Below, piece by piece: positions 21,748-33,279 of a stretch of DNA of 64,000 nt (positions are counted from its first letter, which is position 1; every line of letters begins with the position of its first letter). Below the pieces are notes generated by a model, which saw only the letters and a list, made by a program, of their open reading frames with translations, was not told the origin of the DNA and made no database searches. The DNA comes from Costus lasius (taxonomy: Eukaryota > Streptophyta > Magnoliopsida > Zingiberales > Costaceae): the NCBI GenBank assembly GCA_027563935.2, contig JANVAS020000203.1:5580001-5644000 (forward strand), read 5' to 3'. The translations under genes were made by a program, and so were the position numbers.

Positions 21748-24700
21748 TGTAACGCCCTTGATTTTCTGAATTATGATTTAAGGTTAGAAATTCAGTTTCT
21801 GTATTTTTATCGGTTAAAATTTAGGGATTTTTACCTAAGTGTAGGAATTTTCCTACAGGGCAAAAATAATTATTTTGGTTGGGGATTCGAACCCTCAACC
21901 TTGATTCTTTGCTTCTGGAATTCTTCCACCGTGATGGCGCATATTTCTGATGTTATTGGAGTGGCGCATGGTGGTTAAGCCCAGGTAAGCCCATTAAGGC
22001 CGATTTCCACTTAAATTAATTGGGTTATTGGATCTTGGATCCGTTTGGGGTGGAAAAAAAAAAAAAAAAGGGGGAAATTCGTGAGAGCTCCTCTCCCTCA
22101 CGATTTTTGGTTTGTTTCTTGCCCTAGCCACCTGTGTTGTCGCCCCTCACTGTGCTTGGCGCCTCCTGCAAATTTCTGACGCTGGTGGTGGCAGACTGGT
22201 GGTGGACGAACTTTCTGGAGATCCCTGATCCTCTGTTTTGGCGTTTTCTCTGTGGGCGATTTTTTTCTGGTGAGTAATTCGATCCTAAGGAGTCTAATCC
22301 GCTAAATTGTAGATTATCATTCAATTAAAATTCGTTAATTGCAATGATTATCTGTATGAACCAAAAATCTGCAAGTAAATCTTATTCTGGTTTTCGTTAA
22401 TCTGACCTTTGTGTACTATAACCCCAATATCTCATGGCATATAGATCCAAATCGCACGAAATAAATTTTGTATGAAACTAGATACATTCGGCTTTAATTT
22501 GAATATGATATCGACCATATCCGAACTGTATTCGTATTTCAATCTGTATTGCAATCTAGCTGTACAAAATCAGTTTTCTGGAAATCTGGATTTCGACCTT
22601 TATGTGTTCGAACCATCATATCTCCCTAGGTATAGCTCGAAATCTAGTAAAATTAGTTTTATTAGAAAGTAGACTTGAAGGGGTTCATTTTGACTACCAT
22701 TTTGCCTATTTTCTGTTAGTTATTGGATCTGAAATTTGTGTCGCAATTCTGATATACGAATCTGTTTTCTGAAATTCTGAAATCCCGACCTTTCTATGTT
22801 CGAACACCCATACCTTCCCGGTTATAACTCCAAATCCGACGGATTCAGTTCTATTGGAAAGTAGATTCAAATAGCTTCATTTTGAATACAATATTGACTA
22901 GCTTTAGTTCGAAATTGGACCAAAAATATATGTTGTAATCTGACAATATAAATCTGCTATGTTTTGGTTAGACGAATATTCCCTTGTGAGAAAAATTTAT
23001 CCTGTATGGTTTAATCTCTTAAATTGTGGTCTGTAGTTCTTCTAAAATTTATTTGCTTGATGAGAAATTTTAGAGAAAACAAAATTGGGGATTTAACTAA
23101 GAACTTAGGAATTTTCGAAAATCATGGTTCGAGCCAATTTTGGGGCTTTTGTCAATTTTCTTCACGAACGTGTAATTAAAATTATCTGTAGTGGGGGACT
23201 GAAATTATTTACATGAAATTTGTACGTTCTGTTAAGGTTCTGAAAGTGGCGCCCCTTACAGTAATTTTATAGCTCACGGTTTTAGAAATTTTGAGGAGAT
23301 TATTTCATGAATAATTTCTGTTCTGTGTTTAAATGTTTGTTATATGAATAATTTCTGTTCTGTATTTAATTGTTTGTTATGTGGATATTTCCTGTTCTGT
23401 TTATATGTTGTGAAGTTTCTGAAAACCTTGAATGTGTTAAAACATTTGTGAGAACATAGAATGGTTTGACATGAATTAAGGTTAGTTGTAAGGAATTCAC
23501 TCATATAAATTCTGTTCTGTGTTTAAGGACTGGATATTAGGGTGTGTCATCTTCTGGTTTGTTAGACTTTGGGCATAATGTAAGAATTAAGTAGTGGTTG
23601 GTCCTACTCCTCCGTTTTAGTACAATCTATTCTGTAAAATTATGCCCTAGTGTAGCACTCTTCCGTGTCCTTACCCTCCTTCTGTGGCGCTGTAATGGTG
23701 CTGATAGTCTACTACGACCCGTGAGACACTATTTCTGTTCTGTTCTGGGTATTGGAGGCCAGAGTGCCACGCCCTAACAAGACGGGGGCCACCCACTGAT
23801 ACCTCCTCTACCATTCAGTTCTGGGTATTGGAGGCCAGAGTGCCACGTCCTGACAAGACAGGGGCCACCCACTGATACCTCCTCTACCATTCAGTTCTGG
23901 GTATTGGAGGCCAGAGTGCCACGTCCTAACAAGACGGGGGCCACCCACTGATACCTCCTCTACTATTCAGTTCTGGGTATTGGAGGCCAGAGTGCCACGT
24001 CCTAACAAGACGGGGGCCACCCACTGATACCTCCTCTACCATTCTGTTCTGGGTATTGGAGACCAGAGTGCCACGTCCTGACAAGACGGGGGCCACCCAC
24101 TGATATCTCCTCTACCATTATGTTTCTGATATGCATGCATTGTCTCGTCCTCGGCAGAGGTGGGGTCAGACCTTCTGTGGTCATCAGGCCTTCTGTGGCC
24201 TTTCTGTTTACGATGTAGACTATCCGTTTGGACTCTGAAAATTCTGATTTTCTGTCTGTCAGTTCTGATTTCTGTAGTTCTGTTTCGATCTGTATTTAGA
24301 TGTATTAGGCGGTGTGGTTAGTTGGTATGGGTTGGTATATTCATATCCTACCTGCTTGAAGACTATTGTTACAAGTATCTGTATTTGATTGTGTTTTGTT
24401 TCTGATATGAGTGTGCATGTTAAGCTGATTTATTTTATCTGTTAAATAAAAGAATTTCAACTTAAGCATGATATTTTTGATGAGTACTATGGATGACTTT
24501 TAGTGTCTTTTACTCACTGAGCTTTTTAGCTCACCTCCGTTGTTTAAATGTTTTCAGGTGAGACATCAAGACAGTAATCGCTACAGCTAATTGTTATGAT
24601 GCTAATGTTTGATGTAATTTCTAAGAATTTTCTTCTAAAAATTTATCAGGCCTGCGTGCCTAATTTGTTATGACTTATGTGACACATTTTATCTCCTGAG

Positions 24701-25142
24701 GGCTTATGCCTGTTTTCAGGATATTATATTATAGTTGTCTCGTTTAAATTATTGGATACGAGTCTTGGATTCTTTTATTGAATTGGTTCTTATTTTGAAA
24801 TGTCCGATTTGAGATGTGTAACCGAATTTGTGTTGTTTTAGTATCTGAATAATCAGTTCTGCATATTTCTGAAATTCCACATATGTGTAGTGTGGACATT
24901 TGTTGTTGTTACATGTGTGTCTGTGCAGCAGTAGTTTAGTATACTTGCTGCCGGATTTTTTTTCTGAACTTCCGGATTTCTATTTCCTAGTAAATCGATC
25001 CTACTCAGTTCTGTGCGGTCTTCAGTTCCGTAGTAATGTCCTCGATGCCGCTTTCTTCTTGTGTATTAATGGAAGAGTAAAATTTTTTTTAGCCCCGTAT
25101 TTTACTTGTATGCGTGTGGGGTGTGTTCTGAGGGATGTTACA
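21748..25142 (+). repeat. 5' LTR of Y (3.4 kb)
   Basis: It starts TGTAACGCCCTTGATTTTC at the break in copia A gag and ends GAGGGATGTTACA immediately before the primer site. Near the start it has a run of 18 A followed by G (about 22054-22076), and at 23747-24121 five tandem 76 bp units. The block 'tactcactgagctttttagc' (about 24508) is typical of this LTR type and reappears reversed in fragment F. No gene is supported in its 3.4 kb; short open frames have no recognisable domain. Confidence 0.85.
23747..24121 (+). repeat. 76 bp tandem repeat, five units, in the Y LTR
   Basis: gggtattgga starts at 23747, 23823, 23899, 23975 and 24051, exactly 76 bp apart. Each unit carries agagtgccacg, acaagac and ggccacccactgata. 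Differences between units are single bases. Confidence 0.93.
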
Positions 25143-25144
25143 GA

Positions 25145-25155
25145 TGGTATCAGAG
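25145..25155 (+). other. Primer binding site of Y, tRNA-iMet type
   Basis: tggtatcagag matches the first 11 of the 12 bases complementary to the 3' end of initiator tRNA-Met (tggtatcagagc). It lies two bases after the LTR end. Confidence 0.85.
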
Positions 25156-25288
25156 GATTTTTACTAGCAATTAGAAACTCCGGGGAAGGAAAACTCTGTT
25201 TGTGTATTGCTAGAAACCAAGTTAGGATCTGATTTGTGATTGAATATTGGTTGTTATTCTACTGTGTTATGTGATGCAGGTAAACATA

Positions 25289-28200
25289 ATGGTGCGACCA
25301 AGAGCTAGCAGTAGCAACGGTGATCAACAGCCTGATCTGAGGCAGACCATGGAGGCTATGACTGCTATGATGCAACAACAGAACGCATTCATTCAGTAGC
25401 AAACTCAGATGATGCAGCAGCAGCAGGCGCAGCACATGGAGGTTCAGCAACAGTTATTGCAGCGGCTGTCGCAGACACAGTCTCAGTCACAGGCACAACC
25501 GGCTGGTTCTCCTCTGGGTGATGGCGCACATCAACGATATGCTCGGTTGGTTCGAGAATTTCAGCACCTGAACCCGACTGCATTTTATGGTAGTCCGGGG
25601 CCCAGAGCTGCTGAGGATTGGCTTTTGACACTGGAAAAGATTTTCCAGGTTTTGCGCTGTGATGATGCAGATAAGCTATGTTTGTCTGTCTTCATGTTGC
25701 GTGGAGATGCTGAAGATTGGTGGAAGGGAGTCGTCAGACTGGCGGCAACTGAATCCAGAGTTGTTGATTGGCAGTACTTCATGATGAAGTTCAATGCTAA
25801 GTTTTTCCCCTCTAGCTTATCTGAGGAGCGTGAGGTGGAGTTTATTCGTCTTGAGCAGGGCGACCTGACGGTGGATCAGTATGAAGCCACATTCGCTCGG
25901 TTGTCGGGGTATGCTCCTCACTTAGTCAACACCGAGGAAAGAAGAGCCAAGAAGTTTCAGCGGGGTTTGAGGAAAGATATCAGGACAAGGGTAGCTATGC
26001 TACACTTGGAAACTTATGCTGAAGTGGTAGACAGGGCTCGCACTGCTGAGAGGTGCATTGCGGAGATGGCTGCAGATATTATTCCAGTCACTGCACCCGC
26101 CCCTACTTCTGTGACTTACGCACCCACTCTGGGTGGTAAGGATAAGAAGAATTTCAAGAGGAAGAAAGACAATAAGGGCAGATACCAACCTTATCAGAAG
26201 CCAGCCAGCACAGTTTCTCAGAATGGCAAGAAGTGTCTCCACTGTGGGAGCACTAAACATCAGGATAATGAGTGCTACAGGAAGACTGGCGCTTGCTTCA
26301 GATGTGGTAAGGTGGGGCATATGATTAGGGACTATCCTATGCCGGATGCTAGAGGACAGGGTCAGGGTGAGAAGCCTACTGTGCAGACTCGCGTGTATGC
26401 CATCGCGGAGAGGGATGCTTCGGCTTCGAAGTCCGTGGTGGAAGGTACACTTTATGTGTTTAGTTATTTGGCACGCATTATTTTTGATCCTGGTGCCAAT
26501 TTATCCTTTGTGTCTACATGTTTTGCATCATGTCTGCCTGTGTTGCCTAGGATACTTGATTTCTGTATTTCTGTTCATACACCTATGGGTGAGGCCGTAT
26601 CTACAGATATAACATACCCTGACTGTTTGATTAAGGTAGAAGGATATGATTTACCTATTGATTTGATTAGTCTTCCTATGAAAGACTATGACATCATTCT
26701 GGGCATGGATTGGCTGTCTGCCTATCATGCTACTTTAGATTGTTTTGAAAAGCTAATTACTCTGCATCTAAGTGATGGACAGCAACTGGTTATCCAAGGC
26801 CGGATTTCAGAACAAGAGCCTTTGGTGATATCTCATCTGCAGGCCAGGAAGCTTTTAGCCCAGGGCTGCAAGGGGTATCTGGCGCATGTCAAGGTGCAGA
26901 CTGAGCCTGATTTGGATCTGGCTAAAATTCCTGTGGTAAGAGAGTTTGCTGACGTCTTCTCTGATTTATCTAGGTTACCACCCAGTAGAGAAGTTGAGTT
27001 TGGTATCGAGTTGTTGCCAGGCACAGCACCAATATCTAAAGCTCCTTACAGGATGGCAACTTCAGAACTGACAGAGCTGAAGAAGCAACTGGAAGAACTA
27101 TTAGAGAAGGGGTATATTCGACCCAGTGTTTCTCCATGGGGAGCACCGGTGTTATTTGTGAAGAAGAAGGATGGTACTTTGCGCATGTGCATCGATTACC
27201 GTCAACTCAATCAAGTGACTGTTAAGAATAAGTACCCATTACCCCATATTGATGATCTCTTTGATCAGTTGCAGGATGCTACTGTATTCTCTAAAATTGA
27301 TCTAAGGTCTGGCTATTATCAGATGAAAGTTCAGGAGGAGGATGTATCTAAAACTGCATTCAGGACCAGGTATGGGCACTACGAATTTCTTGTTATGCCC
27401 TTTGGACTGACAAATGCCCCTGCGGTGTTTATGGATCTGATGAACAGGGTATTTCATGAACTCCTGGACAAATGTGTGGTCGTCTTCATTGATGATATTC
27501 TGATCTACTCCAAGAATGCGCAAGATCACTCTCAGGATTTGCGCAAAGTGCTGGAGATTCTGAGGCTGAAGCAGCTGTATGCTAAGGCCAGCAAATGCGA
27601 GTTCTGGCTAAATCAGATTGGCTTTCTGGGGCACATTATTTCTGATCAGGGTGTGTCTGTGGATCCAGTGAAGGTGGAGGCCATTCTTCACTGGGGAAGA
27701 CAAACTACAGCGACTGAGGTCATAAGTTTTCTGGGCTTAGCTGGATATTACCGCCGCTTTGTGGAAGGTTTTTCCAAGCTGGCAGGTCCTCTGACTAAGC
27801 TAACTAGAAAAAATTTAAAGTTTGAGTGGTCTGATGATTGTGAGTCTAGTTTTCAGGAACTGAAAAAGAGACTGACCAGTGCTCCTATCCTCATCATTCC
27901 CTGTGATGGAGAGAAGTTCACTGTTTACACTGATGCCTCTAGTAAGGGTCTGGGTGCTGTACTGATGCAGCAAGGAGAGGTAGTCGCTTATGCTTCAAGG
28001 CAACTCAAGGACTATGAAGTAAACTACCCCACTCATGATCTGGAGTTGGCAGCTGTAGTTTTTGCCTTGAAAATCTGGAGGCACTATCTGTTTGGACAGA
28101 CATTTGAATTGTTTACAGATCACCAGAGCTTGAAGTATATCTTCACTCAGAAAGAGCTGAATATGAGACAGAGGCGATGGCTTGAATTGATAAAGGATTA

Positions 28201-28592
28201 TGACTTCACCATCCAGTATCAGTCTGGTAAAGCCAATGTGGTGGCTGATGCTCTTAGTCGGTATCCTGTGACTCAGATAGCTGCACTACGAGTCCAGGAG
28301 TGGCGACTATTGCAGGAGTTCAGTGACATGCATCTGAGTGTGACTCCGGGTGAGAGAGGCGGTCTTCTGGCTTCTCTCAGGGTTCAGTCAGACTTACTGC
28401 AGAGACTGAGATCAGGGCAGCAGTCAGATCAGGATATTCTACGGTGGAAAGAGAGGTCTGAGCAAGGCTGGGATGAGAATTTCAGTATGTCTGATGATGG
28501 TCTCCTCAGATTCCGTGGAAGGGTCTGTGTCCCTGAGGACCCTGAGTTGAGAAATGACATTCTTAAGGAAAGTCATTGCACTAAGTATACCG
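25289..28592 (+). pseudogene. Y gag-pol polyprotein, one early stop, truncated in integrase
   Basis: The natural start is the ATG at 25289 (MVRPRASSSNGDQQ), in frame with the long open stretch that follows; a single TAG at 25397-25399, in a Gln-rich run at codon 37, breaks it. Then follow the gag domain ([31 protein letters not shown]), two zinc knuckles ([28 protein letters not shown], whose last Cys is Tyr), protease with DPGA where DSGA is usual, RT ([43 protein letters not shown]), RNase H ([33 protein letters not shown]) and the start of the integrase zinc-finger region ([20 protein letters not shown]). The frame then runs 3 codons into X. So it carries the early stop, two damaged motifs and a lost integrase; it is not autonomous. 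Confidence 0.93.
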
Positions 28593-30406
28593 TTCATTAA
28601 GGGTTTTAGCGCCATTGCTGCCCCTATGATGGCCTGCACCAAGCACGAGGCGTTCTCATGGACCCCTGCCGCTAGACGTGCCTTCCTAGCGCTTAAGGAT
28701 ATCATGACGTCGGCCCCTGTCCTTCGCCTACCCGATTTCTAGAAGGTCTTCGAGGTCGCCTGCGATGCCTCCGGTACCAGCATCGGGGCACTCTTAGTTA
28801 GGAGGGGCACCCCGTCGCCTTCTTTAGCGAGAAGTTGAACAAGGTGCGCCAATGGTACTCGACATACGATAAGGAATTCTACGCCATCGTTCAATCCCTC
28901 CGACAATGGCGACACTACCTCCTACATAAGGAGTTTGTCCTATTTAGTGACCATCAGGCCCTCTCGTTCCTCAACACGCAGAAGAAGCTTGCCCCTCGCC
29001 ATGTGAAGTGGGTCGAGTTCCTTCAGCAATATACCTTTGTGATCACTCACAAGGCTAGCAAGGAAAACGTTGTGGCTGATGTGCTTAGCCATGTCCGGTC
29101 CTTACTGTGTGTTCTGTCCACCTCGGTTCCCGCCCTGGACCACATCCGTGATGAGTATGCAGACTGTCCTGACTTTGGCCCTATTCTTGCCCGGCTCCTT
29201 GCTGATGACCCACTAGACTCGCCTTACCGTTTATACGACGGCTTCCTTGTGTACGGTAACCGACTCTGTGTTCCCCGCTCATCCCTTCGCGAGCATCTCT
29301 TGATTGAGCTTCACGCGGGTGGTGCCACTGGGCACCATGGTCGTGACAAGACCCTGGGCTTGGCCGAAGATCGTTTCTTTTGGCCCACCCTTTGTAAGGA
29401 TGTAGAACGGGTCATCCGCCATTGTGGTATGTGTCAGCGTGCCAAGCCCCGCCCTGCCAACACCGGGTTGTACACCTCGCTGCCCGTTCCTAAGGGTCCA
29501 TGGCTCGACATTAGCATGGACTTTGTTCTAGGCTTATCTCGCACGGCCTCGTGCCATGACTCCATCTTTGTTGTCGTGGATCGCTTCTCTAAGATGGCAC
29601 ACTTTGTGCCTTGTTCCAAAACGGCCGATGCTTCACGCATTGCACATCTCTTCGTCAAAGAGATTGTCCGCCTACATGGTCTCCCCTTGACCATTGTGTC
29701 CGACAGTGACCCTTGGTTTGTGGGACACTTCTGGAGGTCCCTGTGGTCCCTACTTGGCTCCACTCTCAAGTATTCCTCGGCCTACCATCCGCAGACGGAC
29801 GGTCAAACCGAGGTGGTGAATCATAGTTTGGGCATCCTCTTTGCGGTGCTTAGCTGGCGACTTCCCACGCCATTGGGCTGAGCATCTTCCCGTCACAGAG
29901 TTTGCGTATAATAGCACCTTCAATCGGTCTACCGGTCTGAGTCCTTTCCAGATCATTCTTGGGCACCAACCTCGCAAGCCTCTAGACATGCATAATTTCC
30001 CCGCTCATCCTTCCCACCATGAGTCTGCTCATCCTTTCAGGTTTACATGACGAGATTCACCGCCGGATTTTCTTGAGCAATATACGTATGCTGCTGAGGC
30101 CAACGAGCACCGTAGGCCACATCACTTTGAGGTTGGTGAGCGAGTACTTGTACGAATCCACCCTGAGCGTTAGAGGTCTAGAGCCAACTAGAAGCTCCAA
30201 GCACGCTGCAATGGCCCCTATACGGTTCTGCGGCGGGTTGGCAGCAACGCTTATGTCCTCGACCTGCCCGAGGACTCTCTCATCAGCCCTGTCTTCAACA
30301 TCGTGGATCTGCTGCCCTACCATGCGCCTCTTCCAGAAGGCGACCGCTCTTCTGCCATGGCGAGCTCTTATTCTCCGGAAGAGAATTCTCCCCACCCCGG
30401 GAGAAT
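28593..30406 (+). pseudogene. RNase H and integrase of chromovirus X
   Basis: The first 252 bp repeat 16409-16660 with one difference, shared stops included. After the uninterrupted site (aaggtgcgcc, 28841-28850) RNase H continues: STYDKEFYAIVQSLRQWRHY, FSDHQALSFL, ENVVADVLSH. Integrase follows: ELHAGGATGHHGRDKTL, CGMCQRAKPRP (zinc finger), DISMDFVLGLSRT (first catalytic Asp), TIVSDSDPWF (second Asp), YHPQTDGQTEVVN (Glu). A frameshift lies near 29850, after which LPVTEFAYNSTFNRSTGLSP and FQIILGHQPRK are read in another frame. Further stops occur near 30050-30170 before the C-terminal part (GPYTVLRRVGSNAYVLDLPE, VFNIVDLLPYH). The last coding sequence runs almost to the LTR at 30407. It is inactive. 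Confidence 0.88.
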
Positions 30407-31465
30407 TGACGGAGTCAGGACCACCTCATGGGACTCCCCACCAGCCTCGGACGATACCTGAAAAGACCCCCCAGGGCCAGAGGGAGAAGTCCCAGAAATC
30501 TTAGCTCAAACAGGTGTCTGCAGCATCAAACAAGGAGACACACGCCATCAAACGCCATCAAGACAACATTCATGAACATGCATTAATGAGGAGACATTCA
30601 TGAATGAGCATTAATGAAACACCTTCATGAATGTGGAATAAATAAAAGATGTTCATGAATGGCGCCTCATTGAAGAGACATTTTGAAGAGGCACCTTGAA
30701 GAGACATTTTGAAGAGACACTTTGAAGAGACACTTTGAGGAGACACCTTGAAGTCTATATAAGAGAGATGGGTTCTCTTTAGTTAGTTTGTTTTTTTGGG
30801 TGAGAAGTTCAAGCTTTGTAATAGCATATAGTCCACTTAAACTCCAAGGGTTCACGCCTAGGGTCCCTTGTCTTGTAATCGTTTTGTACTTCAATCAAAT
30901 TTGGTCGCTGGAGTGCTTCCCATCACTCCGGGTGCCGATCTTTGCCTTCAAGGATTGTTTTCCACTTGGGCGCCTAGCCCTTGCCAACCTCTAGGGCGCC
31001 TAGCCCTTGCCTTCCTCTAGGGCGCCTAGCCCTTGCCTACCACTTGGGTGCCTAGCCCTTGCCTTCCTTTAGGGCGCCTAGCCCTTGCCTACCTCTAGGG
31101 CGCCAAGCCCTTCGTCTACCCTCAGGACTCCTTGCTCTCCTCTCTGACTCGGCCGAGGACTCGCAACGCTCCGCTTCCACAGCTCCGTAAAGGTTCCGTG
31201 CGTGCGTGCATGCTCGAAAGTTGGCTCTACGAGTCAGGTAAGTAATTTCCATTGTAGCATCGTGCTTTGGTTTTCTCGGCTATCGGTATTGCTCAAGCAA
31301 GTCGCGTTGCGCGGCACGAGTTTCGTCGATTTTCTTGGATTTTTCCCCGTATCGTACGTTTCTTCATCCCTCGTCTTTCGACCCTCCCACGTTCTCTGCA
31401 TCATAGTCTCCACCACCTTAGTGTACTGACATAAGGAACCCCCAACCTATTCATCCGCTGTGTCA
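30407..31465 (+). repeat. 3' LTR of chromovirus X
   Basis: The LTR is 1059 bp, starts TGACGGAGTCAGG, ends ATCCGCTGTGTCA and is followed by gatcc (31466-31470), the same target as the solo LTR at 14477-15587. TATA box tatataag at 30756-30763; six 26 bp units at 30969-31124. The 52 bp length difference from the other copy equals two repeat units. Divergence in the first 540 bp is about 4% by eye. Confidence 0.9.
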
Positions 31466-32370
31466 GATCCTCACTCTCGTGCAAAATCAATTCAATGCTA
31501 AATATAAGTGAATTTTGGCTAAAGAGATAAAGAATCACTCTCGTGCATTCTGCCTCAATACCAAGATCTCAAGCAAAACTAAGCACTCTCGCACCTTAGT
31601 TTCACAGGTTTTACTCAAGGCTTTCTAACAATCTAACATCTATCTCTAGCATGTTATCATGTCTAAAACAACAATAAATTCTAGGTCATAACATTAACAA
31701 GAAATAAGCTTCTAAGATCTATGGGTAAGAACACAACCAATCTCTTGCGATGAGCTCTTACAATAAATTCTAGGGTTCCAAGTTCTATGATATCATCTTC
31801 TCAGTCCATAGCATAAAACTCTAAAACATGTTAATGCATGATGCTAAAAACGATTGAAGGCCTAAATCACTTGAGTAAAATAACCAAAGCAAGATATATT
31901 GATGTGAAAAAAGTTATCTAGTCATTGAAATATCAAGAGAATAACACCCCCCATGTCCCAAGAGGAGTTTAAGCTAGCATGGTGAAGAAGTTAGAAAATA
32001 CCATGGTTTTAGAGAGTCAAAAATAAAAGGAAGAAAAGAGTTTAGAAAATACAGCACGGCTGTGAAATATTTCACAGTCGTATTTTGCAAGTTGAAACGG
32101 TGAACAGTGTCGGCGCCTCTTCTTTCTTTGATTTCTCTTCCAATTGACCTCTTTTCGTTCTAAAACTTCTGGTACGTTGTCTCCTCCTCCAGGCGAAGCT
32201 TCAGTATGAATTTCGCGGTCTGAGATGGTCTGGATTCGTCGCGATGGCGTAACCCTAGGCGGCAATATGAATTGTGATTTCTCTCTGTCGAGTAGATGAA
32301 AATTAGGGCTTTTTGTGTCGTCCTCTTCCTCTTGTTGGTTGCCTCCTGATTGCTTCTTACAGCATCGAAT
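31466..32370 (-). repeat. Start part of the E2 3' LTR and adjoining noncoding sequence
   Basis: The first 273 bp match 15588-15860. It continues as noncoding sequence with the hairpin ggctgtgaaatatttcacag (about 32058-32078, flanked by aaaatac and gtatttt). By analogy with the Athila LTR, where such hairpins lie 260-460 bp from the start, the LTR start in minus sense is near 32.35-32.45 kb, but I cannot place a clear TG terminus. Confidence 0.6.
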
Positions 32371-32730
32371 TTAAGGGTCTGGATCGAAAATTCTTATAGC
32401 AGGTCCATTCGAAAATTCCCTTAAGTCAATTATTAAGCTACTCAAGAACTCCATAACAAGTGGTAGATAAGTGTGCGGAGTCATCTGGAAGAACTGCTTA
32501 GCCTTGATCCTCTCAAACATCCAAAGCACGTCCTCATAAAACCCCAAGGCTTCCAATGTTCTTCGATCAACATACTTAGTGTTGATGATTTTTCTTTCTA
32601 AAATTTTCTTGTAACTGGATTCCTACATTTCATTTCTGAAGATTATCCCATGGGGGTTCTGTGGTTGAGATGATTCAGCAGGGGCTTTCCCCTTTCTTCT
32701 TGGACAAATTGACTTTGTTCTTGGTGCCAT
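32371..32730 (-). pseudogene. ATHILA ORF-1-like fragment of E2
   Basis: The minus-strand ATG at 32730 opens MAPRTKSICPRRKGKAPAE, with an in-frame stop near 32624. The same frame then gives KKILERKIINTKYVDRRTLE, ALGFYEDVLWMFERI and YLPLVMEFLSSLI, ending at 32371. The basic MAP... start and the LGxxDD/LEFLSSL-type motifs are those of the ATHILA ORF-1 family, whose function is unknown. Only about 120 codons remain against several hundred in the family. Its place between integrase and 3' LTR is the usual one in Athila elements. Confidence 0.66.
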
Positions 32731-33279
32731 GAGTATGAACTCAAGCTGCAATTTTCAATTTAATGCAAATATAGTAAATATATGACATTGTATCATACTC
32801 TCAACATCATCAGAAATGTTAATCAAGTTCATTGGAAACGAAAATCAACTTAGAACTCAGGCTTAAACTCAACAAAACAGAGTAAACGTCAATGAATAGT
32901 AACTTCGAGTAAGTTCAGCGTACTTTAGTTCAAATCGGTGACGGAAATCGGTTTAAATTATTCCAAACAGCAAAGGAACGATAGCCTATCCTCTAACGGG
33001 TAAATGAAAACAAGAATCACTCAAAATGGTTGAGAAACGTGTGAAAACGAGTGAAAGGGGCGAAACTTGATAAAAACTCGTCAAATCTATAAAATCGGTG
33101 AAATGAGTACCTAATTGAGGACTAAAGCTGAACGGGAAAGGTCGCCGGCATCCCTAGGTGGTCGGAGATGATCGAAAATCCAAGAACGGCTCAAAAATGA
33201 GTGAGAACGAGGATAAAAACCCTAAAAACGGTCCGGTCAAAACCCTAAATACGGCACTGAGTTCGTGTGTCAGAAAATG
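32731..33279 (-). other. Noncoding spacer upstream of E2 ORF-1
   Basis: AT-rich sequence with stops in all frames. It contains several ctcaaaa/gagtgaaa-type short repeats and a first 'aaatacggcactgag' block at about 33248 that may be a decayed hairpin unit. No gene is seen. Confidence 0.5.

Larger units (their letters stand above)
21748..28592 (+). mobile_element. Del/Tekay-type chromovirus Y, 3' part lost
   Basis: It has a 5' LTR of 3395 bp, iMet primer site and a gag-pol frame to the start of integrase. The LTR starts inside copia A gag. At about 28592 the coding sequence jumps into chromovirus X, so the integrase, chromodomain and 3' LTR are missing. Long LTR, iMet primer site and the RT/RNase H motifs fit the Del/Tekay group. 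Confidence 0.85.

Noticed and set aside
22054..22076. Poly-A run as the tail of a LINE or processed gene
   Set aside because: It lies inside the Y LTR, is followed by G and continuing LTR sequence, and has no upstream coding remnant or target duplication.
28835..29881. A 348-codon frame as a functional host-domesticated integrase
   Set aside because: It starts inside RNase H, ends at a frameshift before the integrase C-terminus and is bounded by broken element sequence, so it is an X remnant.
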